Of a stretch of 64,000 nucleotides of DNA, positions 8,699 through 16,799 are shown one piece after another. Below the pieces are notes generated by a model, which was not told where the DNA came from, ran no database searches, and saw only the letters and a program-made list of their open reading frames with translations. Made by a program: the position numbers and the translations under genes. Numbering within the stretch: the stretch's first letter is position 1; the number at the start of each line of letters is the position of its first letter. The stretch covers positions 4,030,001-4,094,000 of the forward strand of contig NZ_CP017157.1 of the NCBI RefSeq assembly GCF_001729485.1. The letters are read 5' to 3'. Source of the DNA: Streptomyces lydicus (GTDB taxonomy: Bacteria > Actinomycetota > Actinomycetes > Streptomycetales > Streptomycetaceae).

Positions 8699-8769
8699 AG
8701 CGCCCGGCAGGCCTTGCACCTGCATCTCCCACCGGCTGGTGGATGTCTTTCCTTGGACCACAGACGCGC
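8699..8769 (-). pseudogene. Degenerate tRNA-like sequence
   Basis: Read on the minus strand, this 71-base stretch has a T-arm (GCAGG, loop TGCAAGG, CCTGC) in the correct distance from a seven-base 3' acceptor strand CGGGCGC, a D-arm-like GTC/GAC, and a hairpin CCACC-AGCC-GGTGG where the anticodon arm belongs. The loop has only four bases, the T-loop has TGC instead of TTC, the 5' acceptor matches only at GCGC, and no CCA is encoded. With the terminator just behind it, a decayed tRNA or integration scar is the best reading. Confidence 0.35.
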
Positions 8770-8867
8770 GGTTCCGGCCCGAGGGCCGAAGTTGCGTCAT
8801 GATCATACTGCATCGGTGCGCCGGCGGCGAGAATCCGTCGCGGTCCGCGCAGGCCAGGTCAGAGGCT

Positions 8868-8899
8868 TGCTGTTCATGGCGGATCAGCCATGAACAGCA
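8868..8899. repeat. 13-base perfect inverted repeat
   Basis: TGCTGTTCATGGC (8868-8880) and GCCATGAACAGCA (8887-8899) are separated by GGATCA. It has no T-tract and no adjacent stop codon; it may be a regulatory or mobile-element end. Confidence 0.55.
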
Positions 8900-9027
8900 G
8901 AGGAACCCGGAGCGCTCTCCGCCCAGGCGGAGGCAGCCGGCCAGGGCAACCGACTCACAACTGCCGGCTGCCCGTCGGTACCGCAGGCGAGGTGCCGGTA
9001 CGCCAACGCTGCACGTCTCGGGCTGGC

Positions 9028-9165
9028 TTACTTGAACCAGTACCTCGCGCCGCGGTGGTGGGAGCAGGTGCCGGAGAAGTGCTTCGAGTATGACCAGGTG
9101 CCGTCTTTGCACTTGGCCATAACGCCCTTGGGGTGCTCGATGTGGGTCCGCAAGTGCCAGTGGTG
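9028..9165 (-). pseudogene. C-terminal fragment of a DUF3761 protein
   Basis: The frame ends GVMAKCKDGTWSYSKHFSGT followed by CSHHRGARYWFK. The C-x-DGT-S-S ... GTCSHHGG pattern is typical of DUF3761, a small secreted or surface domain. No signal peptide or intact N-terminus precedes it. Confidence 0.6.
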
Positions 9166-9210
9166 TGGTGGGCGCAGTGGACTGCGGCGGCCTGAGCCGT
9201 GCCTGTGCCG

Positions 9211-9380
9211 ATGGCTGTGCGACGGGCGAACCGCCGTGACGCTGCTGCAAGGCTCCGCCGGCGAGTGCAGGAACGGGGCTCGGCCTGGTGCGACTGGCGC
9301 TTGGGCGACTTCCCCGCGGACGGGGTGGACGTAGACCACGTGCGCGCCCGCTGTCCCTCGGCGGCGAGGACGTGGACCCG
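9211..9380 (+). pseudogene. HNH endonuclease fragment with frameshift
   Basis: The first frame reads AARLRRRVQERGSAWCDW then GDFPADGVDVDHVRA, with the DH of the HNH motif. The following frame continues RPLSLGGEDVDP. One Cys of the usual CxxC is replaced by Arg and the C-terminal Asn/His part is lost, so it is not functional. HNH genes of this type are common in actinophages and integrative elements. Confidence 0.6.
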
Positions 9381-9879
9381 TTCTCTGGCAAAGCCCGGAT
9401 CCCGCCTCGCTTCCTGCCCCCATCTTCCCTACCTGGGCAACCGCGCAACTGGCTGGGGTTCAGGTCAAGCGCCAGCCCGCGATTCGCTCCGTCCACACCG
9501 CCCTCGATCTGCCGGAACGCTGGCCGACCGGCGACGCCTTCACGCGGAGTGACCCGAGATGACGGCAGCGGCATCGTCAGTCTCGACAGCAGCACCCCGG
9601 TGAGACCACCTCATGCGCACGCAGCGTTCGGTGAGGGCCTCTGCTTGGACTGGGGAGGCCGCTCGACCGGGTTCGGGGAGCATCCGTCGTGCGACGGGTG
9701 GACACCCTGATCGGCCAGGCGCCACTGTGCCGCATCCGAACGAAGTGGCCTGCGGCCGGGCCCGAGGCCGGGCCCGAGGCCGGGAGCGGATGTGGCTTGC
9801 GGACGGGTACTCGCCCGCCGGGATGCGCTTTAGACTGCGGCCGCTCCGAAATCTGACGATCTTTTGGAGGGTGTGCAGG
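9381..9879. other. Intergenic region with a short tandem repeat
   Basis: No gene seen. Positions 9754-9788 hold about two and a half copies of a 12-base unit (GGCCGGGCCCGA). The segment just before 9880 carries TTTGGAGG, the ribosome site of the cyclophilin gene. Confidence 0.5.
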
Positions 9880-10623
9880 ATGAAGCGAGCTCTCATGACC
9901 GCATTGGCGTCAGCAGCGTTGGTCGTGTCCGGGGGCAGTATCACCTCCGGAGGTAGCACCACCGCCTCCGCTTCCGATGCCCCGCCGCGAACCACGCACG
10001 GTCCTTGCCAGTACACCCAGACGCCGAGTGAGCCGGCGGCGCGGCCGGTTCCCCTGCCGCCCGATCCGCGGCACACCCCCAGTCACGGCACGGTCGGTAT
10101 GGCTGTCCGGACCAGCCAGGGTCCGCTCCCGCTGCGTCTGGACCGGGCGAAGGCGCCGTGCACGGTCCAGAGCTTCGTGCACCTGGCGCGGCACCAGTTC
10201 TACGACCGCACGGTGTGCCATCGACTGACGGCGTATCCGACGCTGAAGGTCCTGCAGTGTGGCGACCCGACCGGAACTGGCGAGGGTGGGCCGGGGTACG
10301 AGTACAAGGACGAGCTGCCGGTGGACCTGCCGCCGGCACCGAGCGATCCGACCGGAGCCCGTCGCCTTTACGGGCGCGGTTTGCTGGCGATGGCCAACGC
10401 CGGACCGAACACGAACGGTTCGCAGTTCTTCGTCGTCTACGGCGATTCCGCGCTGCGACCGAACTACACGGTGTTCGGCACGGTCGGTGCCGCCGGCCTG
10501 AAGACGCTCGACAAGATTGCTGCCGGCGGAATCGAGCCAACTACGCCGGACCCGGCGCCTGTCGACGGCACGCCCGTGCTGAGGACCGAACTGCTCAGCG
10601 TCCGGCTGTCCTGCCGGCCCTGA
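9880..10623 (+). CDS. Secreted cyclophilin-type peptidyl-prolyl isomerase
   Basis: A 247-residue protein. I chose ATG 9880 because GGAGG lies about 10 bases ahead and the next residues (MKRALMTALASAALVVSGGS) form a Sec signal peptide. The mature part has cyclophilin landmarks: TVQSFVHLARHQFYDRTVCH (with the Arg-containing region modified), LQCGDPTGTGEGGPGYEYKD and LLAMANAGPNTNGSQFFV. It should catalyse cis-trans isomerisation of prolyl bonds in exported proteins. The catalytic Arg of the usual FHR motif reads CHRL here, so Arg is retained. It stands alone. Confidence 0.9.
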   Translation: MKRALMTALASAALVVSGGSITSGGSTTASASDAPPRTTHGPCQYTQTPSEPAARPVPLPPDPRHTPSHGTVGMAVRTSQGPLPLRLDRAKAPCTVQSFVHLARHQFYDRTVCHRLTAYPTLKVLQCGDPTGTGEGGPGYEYKDELPVDLPPAPSDPTGARRLYGRGLLAMANAGPNTNGSQFFVVYGDSALRPNYTVFGTVGAAGLKTLDKIAAGGIEPTTPDPAPVDGTPVLRTELLSVRLSCRP

Positions 10624-10746
10624 CGAATTGTGGCGTGGTCAGCGCGGTTCAGCTACGCGATAAAAGGGCTGAGGGACCCGGACGTCGCGCCCGGTGCCCA
10701 GGGAATGCCACCGGCCGTGTGGGGGAGCCACAGGACGTGATCCGCC

Positions 10747-11118
10747 TCAGTCGCTGTCGGTCTCCTTGTGCGTCACAGAGCCGTTGGACACGTCGATGCC
10801 GAAGGTGGTGTCGTTCCAGTCCTTGGTGACGACACCGTCTTCCAGACAAGGAAACTGCGGAGTCTGCTTGGCGGCCGCCACCGTGCAGCCGTACGCCCAG
10901 CGCGATGGCGGCCCCTTCTTCACTGACACCACGCCGACGAAGGCCGCCAGGAAAAACAGGGAACCGCCATCGGTTTGCCGGAACCGTGAGACCCGGGGAG
11001 CCACGGCTATGCACAGACGCAGGAGAAGACAGACGACGCTCGCGATGCAGCACCCGATGCTGAGCCGACGGTCCGCGGGGAGCGGTTGGGGGTGTGCCGC
11101 CGGCAATGCCACCGACAT
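10747..11118 (-). CDS. Hypothetical small membrane protein
   Basis: About 123 residues from the ATG at 11118; an earlier in-frame start at 11181 adds a low-complexity segment. Two hydrophobic segments (IGCCIASVVCLLLRLCIAVA and SLFFLAAFVGVVSV) are followed by a hydrophilic tail ending VSNGSVTHKETDSD, likely outside. I do not recognise the family. A GAGG directly before the ATG is too close to be a good ribosome site, so the start and even the gene are uncertain. Confidence 0.45.
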   Translation of the reverse strand: MSVALPAAHPQPLPADRRLSIGCCIASVVCLLLRLCIAVAPRVSRFRQTDGGSLFFLAAFVGVVSVKKGPPSRWAYGCTVAAAKQTPQFPCLEDGVVTKDWNDTTFGIDVSNGSVTHKETDSD

Positions 11119-11199
11119 CCTCGGTAGCCGGACGCTCGTTCCAATCGGTCGACATGCCCTTGTGCTTTGAGCGCTTTCCATGGAAAACGGGGTGGCAAG

Positions 11200-11490
11200 A
11201 TGTGGTCAGGTCGGCACGACGACTACTTCGAACAGACCGCACGGTTGATTGCCGGGCAGTTGCAGCGATGCCGCTCGTTGGAGCGCACCAAGGCCGTTGA
11301 GTTCGGCAGAGAGCAAGTGGAACAGAGTCGCAAGATCGCCCATGACGTCCAAGCGCTGGAACTGGAACGTCTTGCGATCCTCGGACAGATCCCGCAGGCC
11401 GAGTACAAGGCGCGCATGGCCGCTCTGGAGGAGGACGCGGACGACGGAACCCGATATGGCAGCCCGTACCTGGGGTGGTCGGGGACGTGA
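11200..11490 (+). CDS. Hypothetical coiled-coil-like small protein
   Basis: 96 residues from ATG 11200, preceded by a weak GGGGTGG. The sequence is strongly charged and helical (ARLIAGQLQRCRSLERTKAV, SRKIAHDVQALELERLAILG) and ends near YGSPYLGWSGT. It has no signal peptide or membrane segment. I do not recognise it; heptad-like spacing suggests a coiled coil. The 240 bases after it show no gene. Confidence 0.5.
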   Translation: MWSGRHDDYFEQTARLIAGQLQRCRSLERTKAVEFGREQVEQSRKIAHDVQALELERLAILGQIPQAEYKARMAALEEDADDGTRYGSPYLGWSGT

Positions 11491-11731
11491 GCCGGCCTGC
11501 GTGCAACGAGCCAGAGACCTGCGGTTGTTTGCGCGGTGAGCCCGGTGAGATGCCCGGTGTGCTCGCGTTGCGGGTCGGCAATCGACTGCGCCGTCAGACC
11601 ATGTCGGATTCCGGGGCGCGCCCACGCTCGTGCACTGGGCCTCGTCCTTGACGCGGGGCCGGCGGCAGTGAGGTGCCGTGCGCAGCAATGCGGCCCGGCC
11701 GGTGATGCCTCTGGCTCAGCTCACCCGGCCG

Positions 11732-12640
11732 TCATCTCGCTGAACTCTGCCTCCGAAGGAGGTCGTTGACCGCCTGGAGCACGCCGTCCGGGCGTTCCTC
11801 ATGGAGCCAGCCGTGTCCGGCGTCGTCGAGGATGCGGTGTTCGCCGCGCGGGGTTTCCGCGGCCAGCTCCGCGTGCAGGGCGAGCTTGCTCTCGTTGATC
11901 TCGCGCAGCAGTTCTTCGGGCCAGAGGTGAGCCTGCGTGGCATCGTGCCCCATGGCGGAGAGCACGATCAGCGGCACGTCGGGGGTGTCCGGTGCGCGCC
12001 GGAACTCGTCGGCGACCTTGTCGTAGAGGTTCTGGTTCTCCTGTGAGGCGACCCGCCAGGTGGCGAGGTGGCGTTCGATCAGCGGCTTGCGCACGGGCTC
12101 TGGCCAGGCCGCGAAGTGGGGTGCCATCTGGACGCGGGACTGCTGGATCTGCTCCTGCGTGAGCTCCACCAGCTCCTGGTCCCGCATGTCTTCCAGCATC
12201 CGGTTCAGCCGCTCTCGCGCCGCCAAGGGTGCGCGTACGACCAGGTCCTCGTGGAACGGGTCGAGCAGGAGCAGGCCGGCGACCTCGCCGGGGAAGCGCC
12301 TCGCGTAGTGGCGCGCGTAGGCGCCGCCCAGGGAGTGGCCGACCAGCAGGTACGGGCCGGGCACGGCGGCCGTGCGCAGAAGCGTTTGCAGTTCGTCGGT
12401 GACCTCGGCCGCGGTGCGGGGCAGCTCGGCCGGGTCGCTCCAGCCGTTGCCGGCGCGGTCGTAGAGCACGCTGCCGGTCAGCTCGGCGACACGGTGGTGG
12501 ATGTTCAGGTAGTCCAGGCTCATCAGCCCGCTTCCCGCCAGGAACACCGCGGTAGGGCCGCCGTTGCCGGAGCGGTGCAGCATCAGCCGCCGCCCGTCGA
12601 TGTCGTAGTGGCGTCCCAGCGGTAGCGATGGGTGCTGCAT
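11732..12640 (-). CDS. Alpha/beta hydrolase
   Basis: 302 residues from the ATG at 12640. The nucleophile elbow is GHSLGG in YLLVGHSLGGAYARHYARR (about residue 110), the oxyanion region FLAGSGLMSLDY lies earlier, and the catalytic His is in DDAGHGWLHEERPDG near residue 280; a candidate Asp lies in between. It is a generic serine hydrolase of esterase/haloperoxidase-like type. It is divergent from an HTH regulator at 12729, and an inverted repeat sits between them, so it is probably that regulator's target. Confidence 0.9.
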   Translation of the reverse strand: MQHPSLPLGRHYDIDGRRLMLHRSGNGGPTAVFLAGSGLMSLDYLNIHHRVAELTGSVLYDRAGNGWSDPAELPRTAAEVTDELQTLLRTAAVPGPYLLVGHSLGGAYARHYARRFPGEVAGLLLLDPFHEDLVVRAPLAARERLNRMLEDMRDQELVELTQEQIQQSRVQMAPHFAAWPEPVRKPLIERHLATWRVASQENQNLYDKVADEFRRAPDTPDVPLIVLSAMGHDATQAHLWPEELLREINESKLALHAELAAETPRGEHRILDDAGHGWLHEERPDGVLQAVNDLLRRQSSAR

Positions 12641-12683
12641 GGTCGACTCTCCCCGTTCACTCGACGTCACTGTTCAGAGCCAT

Positions 12684-12703
12684 TGTTCTTAAGTTTGAGA
12701 ACA
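12684..12703. promoter_or_regulatory. Probable operator of the divergent hydrolase/regulator pair
   Basis: TGTTCT (12684-12689) and AGAACA (12698-12703) form an inverted repeat around TAAGTTTG, in an AT-rich patch of the 88-base gap between the two starts. It probably overlaps both promoters. Confidence 0.6.
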
Positions 12704-12728
12704 GTATCAGCTGTGAGAATGTGAGCCC

Positions 12729-13280
12729 ATGGATACGGTCGAACTGCTGCTGCACCCGGTACGGCTGCGCATTGTGCACGCCATGTCCGGCGGGCGGACG
12801 CTCACCACGTCGCAGCTGTGCGCGCTGCTGCCCGACGTGTCGAAGGCCACCGTGTACCGGCACGTCGGAATGCTGGCCGACGGCGGCCTCCTGGAGGTGG
12901 TGGGTGAGCAGCGGGTGCGTGGCGCCGTCGAGCGCCGGTACCTGCTGAAGGGGGAGCGGGCGGTGATCGACGCCGACACCGCGGCGTCGGTGTCGGTGGA
13001 GGACCACCGGCGCGTGTTCGCCGTGGCCATGGCCACCCTGCTCGCCGAGTTCAACGCCTACCTCGACCGGGACGACGCCGATCCGACAGCCGACCTGGTG
13101 GGCTACCGCCAGCACGCGCTCTGGCTCAGCCGGGACGAACTCGCCGAGCTGATCGGCGAGATGCGCGAAGCGCTCGTCTCACGGATGGGGAACACTCCCT
13201 CGGCTGAGCGCACCCGCCACCTGATCAGCCCGATCCTGTTCCCCGCCGAGGGGCCGCCCCCGACCGACGACAGTTCCTGA
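12729..13280 (+). CDS. Winged-helix (ArsR-like) transcriptional regulator
   Basis: 183 residues. The N-terminus (MDTVELLLHPVRLRIVHAMS) and the recognition part (CALLPDVSKATVYRHVGMLA) are typical of ArsR/HTH_20 regulators. The remaining 120 residues (EFNAYLDRDDADPTADLVGY etc.) match the long C-terminal extension of a Streptomyces subgroup with no known ligand. No metal-binding Cys pair is visible. Likely represses the divergent hydrolase and itself. Confidence 0.85.
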   Translation: MDTVELLLHPVRLRIVHAMSGGRTLTTSQLCALLPDVSKATVYRHVGMLADGGLLEVVGEQRVRGAVERRYLLKGERAVIDADTAASVSVEDHRRVFAVAMATLLAEFNAYLDRDDADPTADLVGYRQHALWLSRDELAELIGEMREALVSRMGNTPSAERTRHLISPILFPAEGPPPTDDSS

Positions 13281-13874
13281 GTGCCATGTCGCCACGAAGT
13301 CGACCGAGCTGGTAGCGGGGTGTCAGCGTCCGGGCCGGGCGACCCGCTCTTCGCGAAGACCACCGCGTATTCGGTCGGTTGATCTCAAGCCTTGGTAGTG
13401 CCGTGGATCGGTGCCCTCTAACGGGGAACAAGGGGCAAGGAACGGAGAATGTGGCCGTGGGGGGCACACACGACGGGCACGGGCGTCCGGCGCGTCGTGG
13501 AAGGGGTGACCTGGACCGCCGTCGCCGGAGCGCTCTGCACCGTGATCGTCACCGTGACCCCGGGCGCTCGCGTCCGGCGCTTGCGGACCCGCAGGGCCAG
13601 GCGAGGGACCCGCGCCGCTTTGAGGCCATGTCCGATCTGCCGCCGCCCGGCCTGGTGGCGCACGGCGCGCCGGCCGCCTGGCCTGCAGCACGACGTCGGG
13701 ATCGGGGGCTGCGGGGCTGCGGCGCACATCGAACTGGGCTCAGCGCCACGCTGACGCCGAGCACGCCAAGGAAATGGCGGCTCGGCACCCGAACACGGCG
13801 CGTTCGCCCTTCCGTCGGGCGCATGCTCCACCAGAGCGGGCCCGTCGGCGTCGTCGCGGCCGTACGCGAGGTGC
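13281..13874. other. Stretch without a convincing gene
   Basis: Several overlapping frames are open because of high GC, but none has a ribosome site and recognisable protein features together. A frame from 13449 encodes a hydrophobic segment and a CPICRR motif; this is too little to call a gene. Confidence 0.4.
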
Positions 13875-14294
13875 TCAGCTCGTCGTGAGGTGCTGCCAGG
13901 GGCGGACGAAGTCGTGCAGGGCGCGCTGCGCGGCCGGGGCGATCATCTGGTCGTTGGCCGGGGCGCCCGCGGGGTGAAGGAAGTGCTCGAGGCTGGCCAG
14001 GATCCGTAGCCCAGGGCCAGTGGTGCGGGCCGCTGCCAAGGCCGTGAGCAGTGGCGGTGTGGTCCGGCACGGCACGTTGGTGTCCGCGGTGCCACAGGTG
14101 ACCAGGGCGCGAGTGCCGTGGGCGACGTGCCGGGCGATGTCCGGCGGATAGATGGCGTCGTCGCTGCGGACGAACGTGGCGTTGTGTGGATCGAAGAATC
14201 CGTTCAGCAAGGAGGCGATGAACGGGGGAACAACCCTTGGAACGGCGGATCCATCTGGCGGCTCGGCCAGGTAGCGGTGTTGATCTGGACGCAT
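13875..14294 (-). pseudogene. C-terminal half of an alpha/beta hydrolase
   Basis: 139 codons reading NATFVRSDDAIYPPDIARHV ... ALVTCGTADTNVPCRT ... HFLHPAGAPANDQMIAPA. This is the last third of an esterase-like enzyme: the acid residue loop TCGTAD and the catalytic His of HFLHP are present, while the nucleophile half is absent. It is a truncated, inactive gene. Confidence 0.7.
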
Positions 14295-14354
14295 GACAAG
14301 ACTGTTCGGCGGGAGGCGCAGACCGAACAGGAGGGATCTGGGCGACGCTCGCTT

Positions 14355-15656
14355 TCACGAGCCGTGGCTGGTGGATGTGGTTGGCCCTTCGCGGACTTTC
14401 CGCCGGCATGCCGGGCAGGCGTGGTGGCCGCGGTGTCCGTAGCGGTTGATGGGTGTGCCGCAGCCGGCGCACGGGCCGATGTGCCAGGGCGGGCAGTTGA
14501 GGAGTTGGGCAGCCTGTTGCCGTTCGCCGGGTGCGAGGACGAGGCGCTGTTCTTGCCGGGGGATGCGGTACAGGTGTGTGGGGACGTCTGTCCAGGTGTG
14601 GGGTGCGGCGGCTGCGGGGGTGGCACGGTGTCTTCGGGTGTCGTCAAAGGTGTGAGTGCGCTCGCCGTATCGGCAGCGGGTGTCGAGCTCTTCGCCGGTG
14701 AAGGTGATTTCTCCGTCGTCAGGTTGGTCCATGCCGTCAGGTTCGGGTTCGGGCGGGCCGACGATCTCGCGCCAGCGGGATCGGTCCTGCTCTGGGACCC
14801 ACATCCGGGCGGTGAGCCGGGGCTCGCGCGGGTCGGGGATCCGCATCGGAACCCAGCTCCCTGTCGCACTCGTGACGACGAGTTCGTCCAGCTGGGGTGT
14901 CGGTTTCGGCGGTAGACAAAGGGCGGGCAGGTCCCAGTGGGCGTGGAATCCTCCGCAGGTCCGCATCCCACCAGACCCGGAGCAGGGGCGCTGACTGTTT
15001 TCGTCGCAGCGCCACTCCTGCAGGTTCCGGGCGCCAGCTCGGACCAGCATGGATTTACGGCTGGCGATGACATGCCACGGCTGGTCGTCGACCAGCACCC
15101 ATGGCGCCCGGTCGATGAGCGCTGATGCGCCGTCACTCGTGACCCACAACGGAGTGATGCCAAGTTCGACGGCTCGAGAGGAGCGGCGCCGGACGGTGGC
15201 TGCGGTGATCGGGGAGTATTGCGCTTCCCATCCCACCTTCCCCGCCGGCCCGGCGATCAGGACGTCGGTGCGGATTCGGCCGTCATCCGACCTGGCCTCC
15301 AGGTCGGCGGACAGCCCGTGCTCCTGGGCGGTTCGGGCAATGCGTTCCTTCATCGCCTTGTGCTTGTCGGACTCCTCGGCCGTCGCTTTCGTGCGTAGGG
15401 GGAGGTGCGCCGCGACCAGAGTGGTGACTCCGTCGACTGTGCGTCGGCGGATTGCCATCCACGGGGTGCGGCCCTCATCTTCGGCCTGGCATATCCCGTC
15501 TTCGTGGTGTTCCAAGCATTCGAGTAGCTGCCGGTCCCGGTCCCCGATGGGGCGGGTGATTTCCTCCAGCAGGCCGGGTCGCTTTGGGTGTCCGAGGTCT
15601 GCGTGGGTGAGGTGGACGACGATTTCGTAGCCGGTGTGCCAGACGCCGTTGGCCAT
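14355..15656 (-). CDS. Competence protein CoiA-like family protein
   Basis: 433 residues, intact. Residues about 100-200 hold a CoiA-type nuclease-like core: GRIRTDVLIAGPAGKVGWEA and YSPITAATVRRRSSRAVELG resemble the D...(E/Q)xQ arrangement of PD-(D/E)XK folds. The C-terminus has a zinc-ribbon-like set (GPCAGCGTPINRYGHRGH, then HACPACRRK). In streptomycetes such proteins occur near mobile DNA and their function is unknown. It is followed by a truncated Scr1-type regulator gene on the other strand. Confidence 0.75.
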   Translation of the reverse strand: MANGVWHTGYEIVVHLTHADLGHPKRPGLLEEITRPIGDRDRQLLECLEHHEDGICQAEDEGRTPWMAIRRRTVDGVTTLVAAHLPLRTKATAEESDKHKAMKERIARTAQEHGLSADLEARSDDGRIRTDVLIAGPAGKVGWEAQYSPITAATVRRRSSRAVELGITPLWVTSDGASALIDRAPWVLVDDQPWHVIASRKSMLVRAGARNLQEWRCDENSQRPCSGSGGMRTCGGFHAHWDLPALCLPPKPTPQLDELVVTSATGSWVPMRIPDPREPRLTARMWVPEQDRSRWREIVGPPEPEPDGMDQPDDGEITFTGEELDTRCRYGERTHTFDDTRRHRATPAAAAPHTWTDVPTHLYRIPRQEQRLVLAPGERQQAAQLLNCPPWHIGPCAGCGTPINRYGHRGHHACPACRRKVREGPTTSTSHGS

Positions 15657-15726
15657 GAGTTCGAGGTTACGAACGGCACGTACGTGCCGCTAGGGCGCAC
15701 TTGCCCGCAGGAGAAGGGAGGTTGCC

Positions 15727-16209
15727 GTGCAGCACGCTCACCTTGCGTGGGTGACGCTGCTCGCCTGCCGCGCGTCCGAGGCTAGTGCTGGGCTTTCCTT
15801 CTGTCAGGGCTACAGCCCGGACCTGGTCTCGGGCCTTTTGCAGACGTCGGAGCATGCCGCGGCCGTGCTGCGGCTCGTCGTGGACTTCTACGGGTCTCCC
15901 GTCGACATCGAGGCTGGGGTGGCCGCCCGTACGGCTCGGGCGCAGTACGTTGGCCAGGAGGACAGGACCTTCCATGTCCTGCTGGGCGAACAAGCGCTGA
16001 ACACCCATCTCGGCGGGCCCGAGGTCATGCGAGGCCAGCTTCGCCGACTGCTGGACGCGATGGATCTGCCGGGCCTTGTCTCTGGGGATTACCCCGGCCT
16101 GTGTCGTGCCCAGCCTCGTTGTCTTCCTCATCCGCGTCGCCGACGTCACTGGTGTGGAGCGGGTAGTCGCCGGTGGAGAGGACGATGGCCGCGTCACGCT
16201 CGGCCTTGA
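15727..16209 (+). pseudogene. Scr1-type (DUF5753) XRE regulator, truncated at both ends
   Basis: The frame reads CQGYSPDLVSGLLQTSEHAA, TARAQYVGQEDRTFHVLLGE and GGPEVMRGQLRRLLDAMDLP, the DUF5753 effector domain of Streptomyces XRE regulators that pair with small DUF397 proteins. The N-terminal HTH is missing, and homology stops near 16080 where the frame is lost. No DUF397 partner is seen. Confidence 0.7.
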
Positions 16210-16549
16210 CGTCATCCTCGTCCTCGGGGTCCCTGTCGAGCCAGATGGTGAGAGAGTCCACGTCGTTCACCGCCGCGCCGAGCGGCAGGATCGGGCTGTC
16301 CGTGAACAGAGCCCACCGGCAGCTTGTACAGAGCCGCTCGACGGCTTCGCCGAACGCGATGTCGAACTGGTTCACAGATGCCCACGACTGCGGAGAGCGC
16401 TGCAGAGCCTGAGCGGTCCCGCTACGTCGTGCCACCACACGTGTCAGAGGGTTGTCGCCTGCCTCACCCCTGGCGGGAGTCTGGTCCGTGACTGGTCCGG
16501 GGGCAGTCCTCGTGTAGGTCGACCATCGACTTGAGGCAGCCTGTTCCAT
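16025..16549 (-). CDS. Hypothetical acidic protein
   Basis: 174 residues from the ATG at 16549. The central part (NQFDIAFGEAVERLCTSCRW, DVDSLTIWLDRDPEDEDDVK) looks protein-like and strongly acidic; the C-terminal 30 residues overlap antisense to the Scr1-type fragment. I do not recognise it and the ribosome site is poor, so it may itself be a remnant. Confidence 0.35.
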   Translation of the reverse strand: MEQAASSRWSTYTRTAPGPVTDQTPARGEAGDNPLTRVVARRSGTAQALQRSPQSWASVNQFDIAFGEAVERLCTSCRWALFTDSPILPLGAAVNDVDSLTIWLDRDPEDEDDVKAERDAAIVLSTGDYPLHTSDVGDADEEDNEAGHDTGRGNPQRQGPADPSRPAVGEAGLA

Positions 16550-16571
16550 ACCTAGAGTGACTCCGGTGTCG

Positions 16572-16606
16572 GGCTGCCTGGAGTGTAACGGCGCCTCCAG
16601 GCAGCC
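16572..16606 (-). terminator. 12-base stem hairpin
   Basis: GGCTGCCTGGAG (16572-16583) pairs perfectly with CTCCAGGCAGCC (16595-16606). It lies about 200 bases downstream of the 16.8-21.2 kb operon when read leftward and could end that transcript. Confidence 0.5.
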
Positions 16607-16799
16607 GACTTGAGGCTCTAGAAGAACCCAAGCTTCTTCGGGCTGTAGGAACAAAGAATGTTCTTCGTCTGCTGGTGGTGCAGCGCTCATAGCGGTGCTG
16701 ACCTGCTGAGACAGCAGTTGTTGCGTCCGTCGGGAGGGCGTTGGTCCGTGCCTGGTCCGGATCGTGCCAGCGGTCCTTGGATCTTCTTCCCGGCGCCGC

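Larger units (their letters stand above)
8488..9027. other. Intergenic region with tRNA-like remnant and two strong hairpins
   Basis: No intact gene. A coding-like stretch directly after the RidA stop (RYWTDPERLVEQLTGCGRLG) may be a gene scrap I do not recognise. The tRNA-like element, terminator and inverted repeat inside this stretch are listed separately. Confidence 0.5.

Noticed and set aside
13449..13754. Frame with a hydrophobic segment and CPICRR motif, considered as a small zinc membrane protein
   Set aside because: No ribosome site, no recognised family, and several equally open frames overlap it.
16478..16770. Two copies of a GGTCCGTG-CTGGTCCGG motif, considered as att direct repeats
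   Set aside because: The matching core is under 20 bases, differs at one position, and no integrase gene or tRNA lies by.
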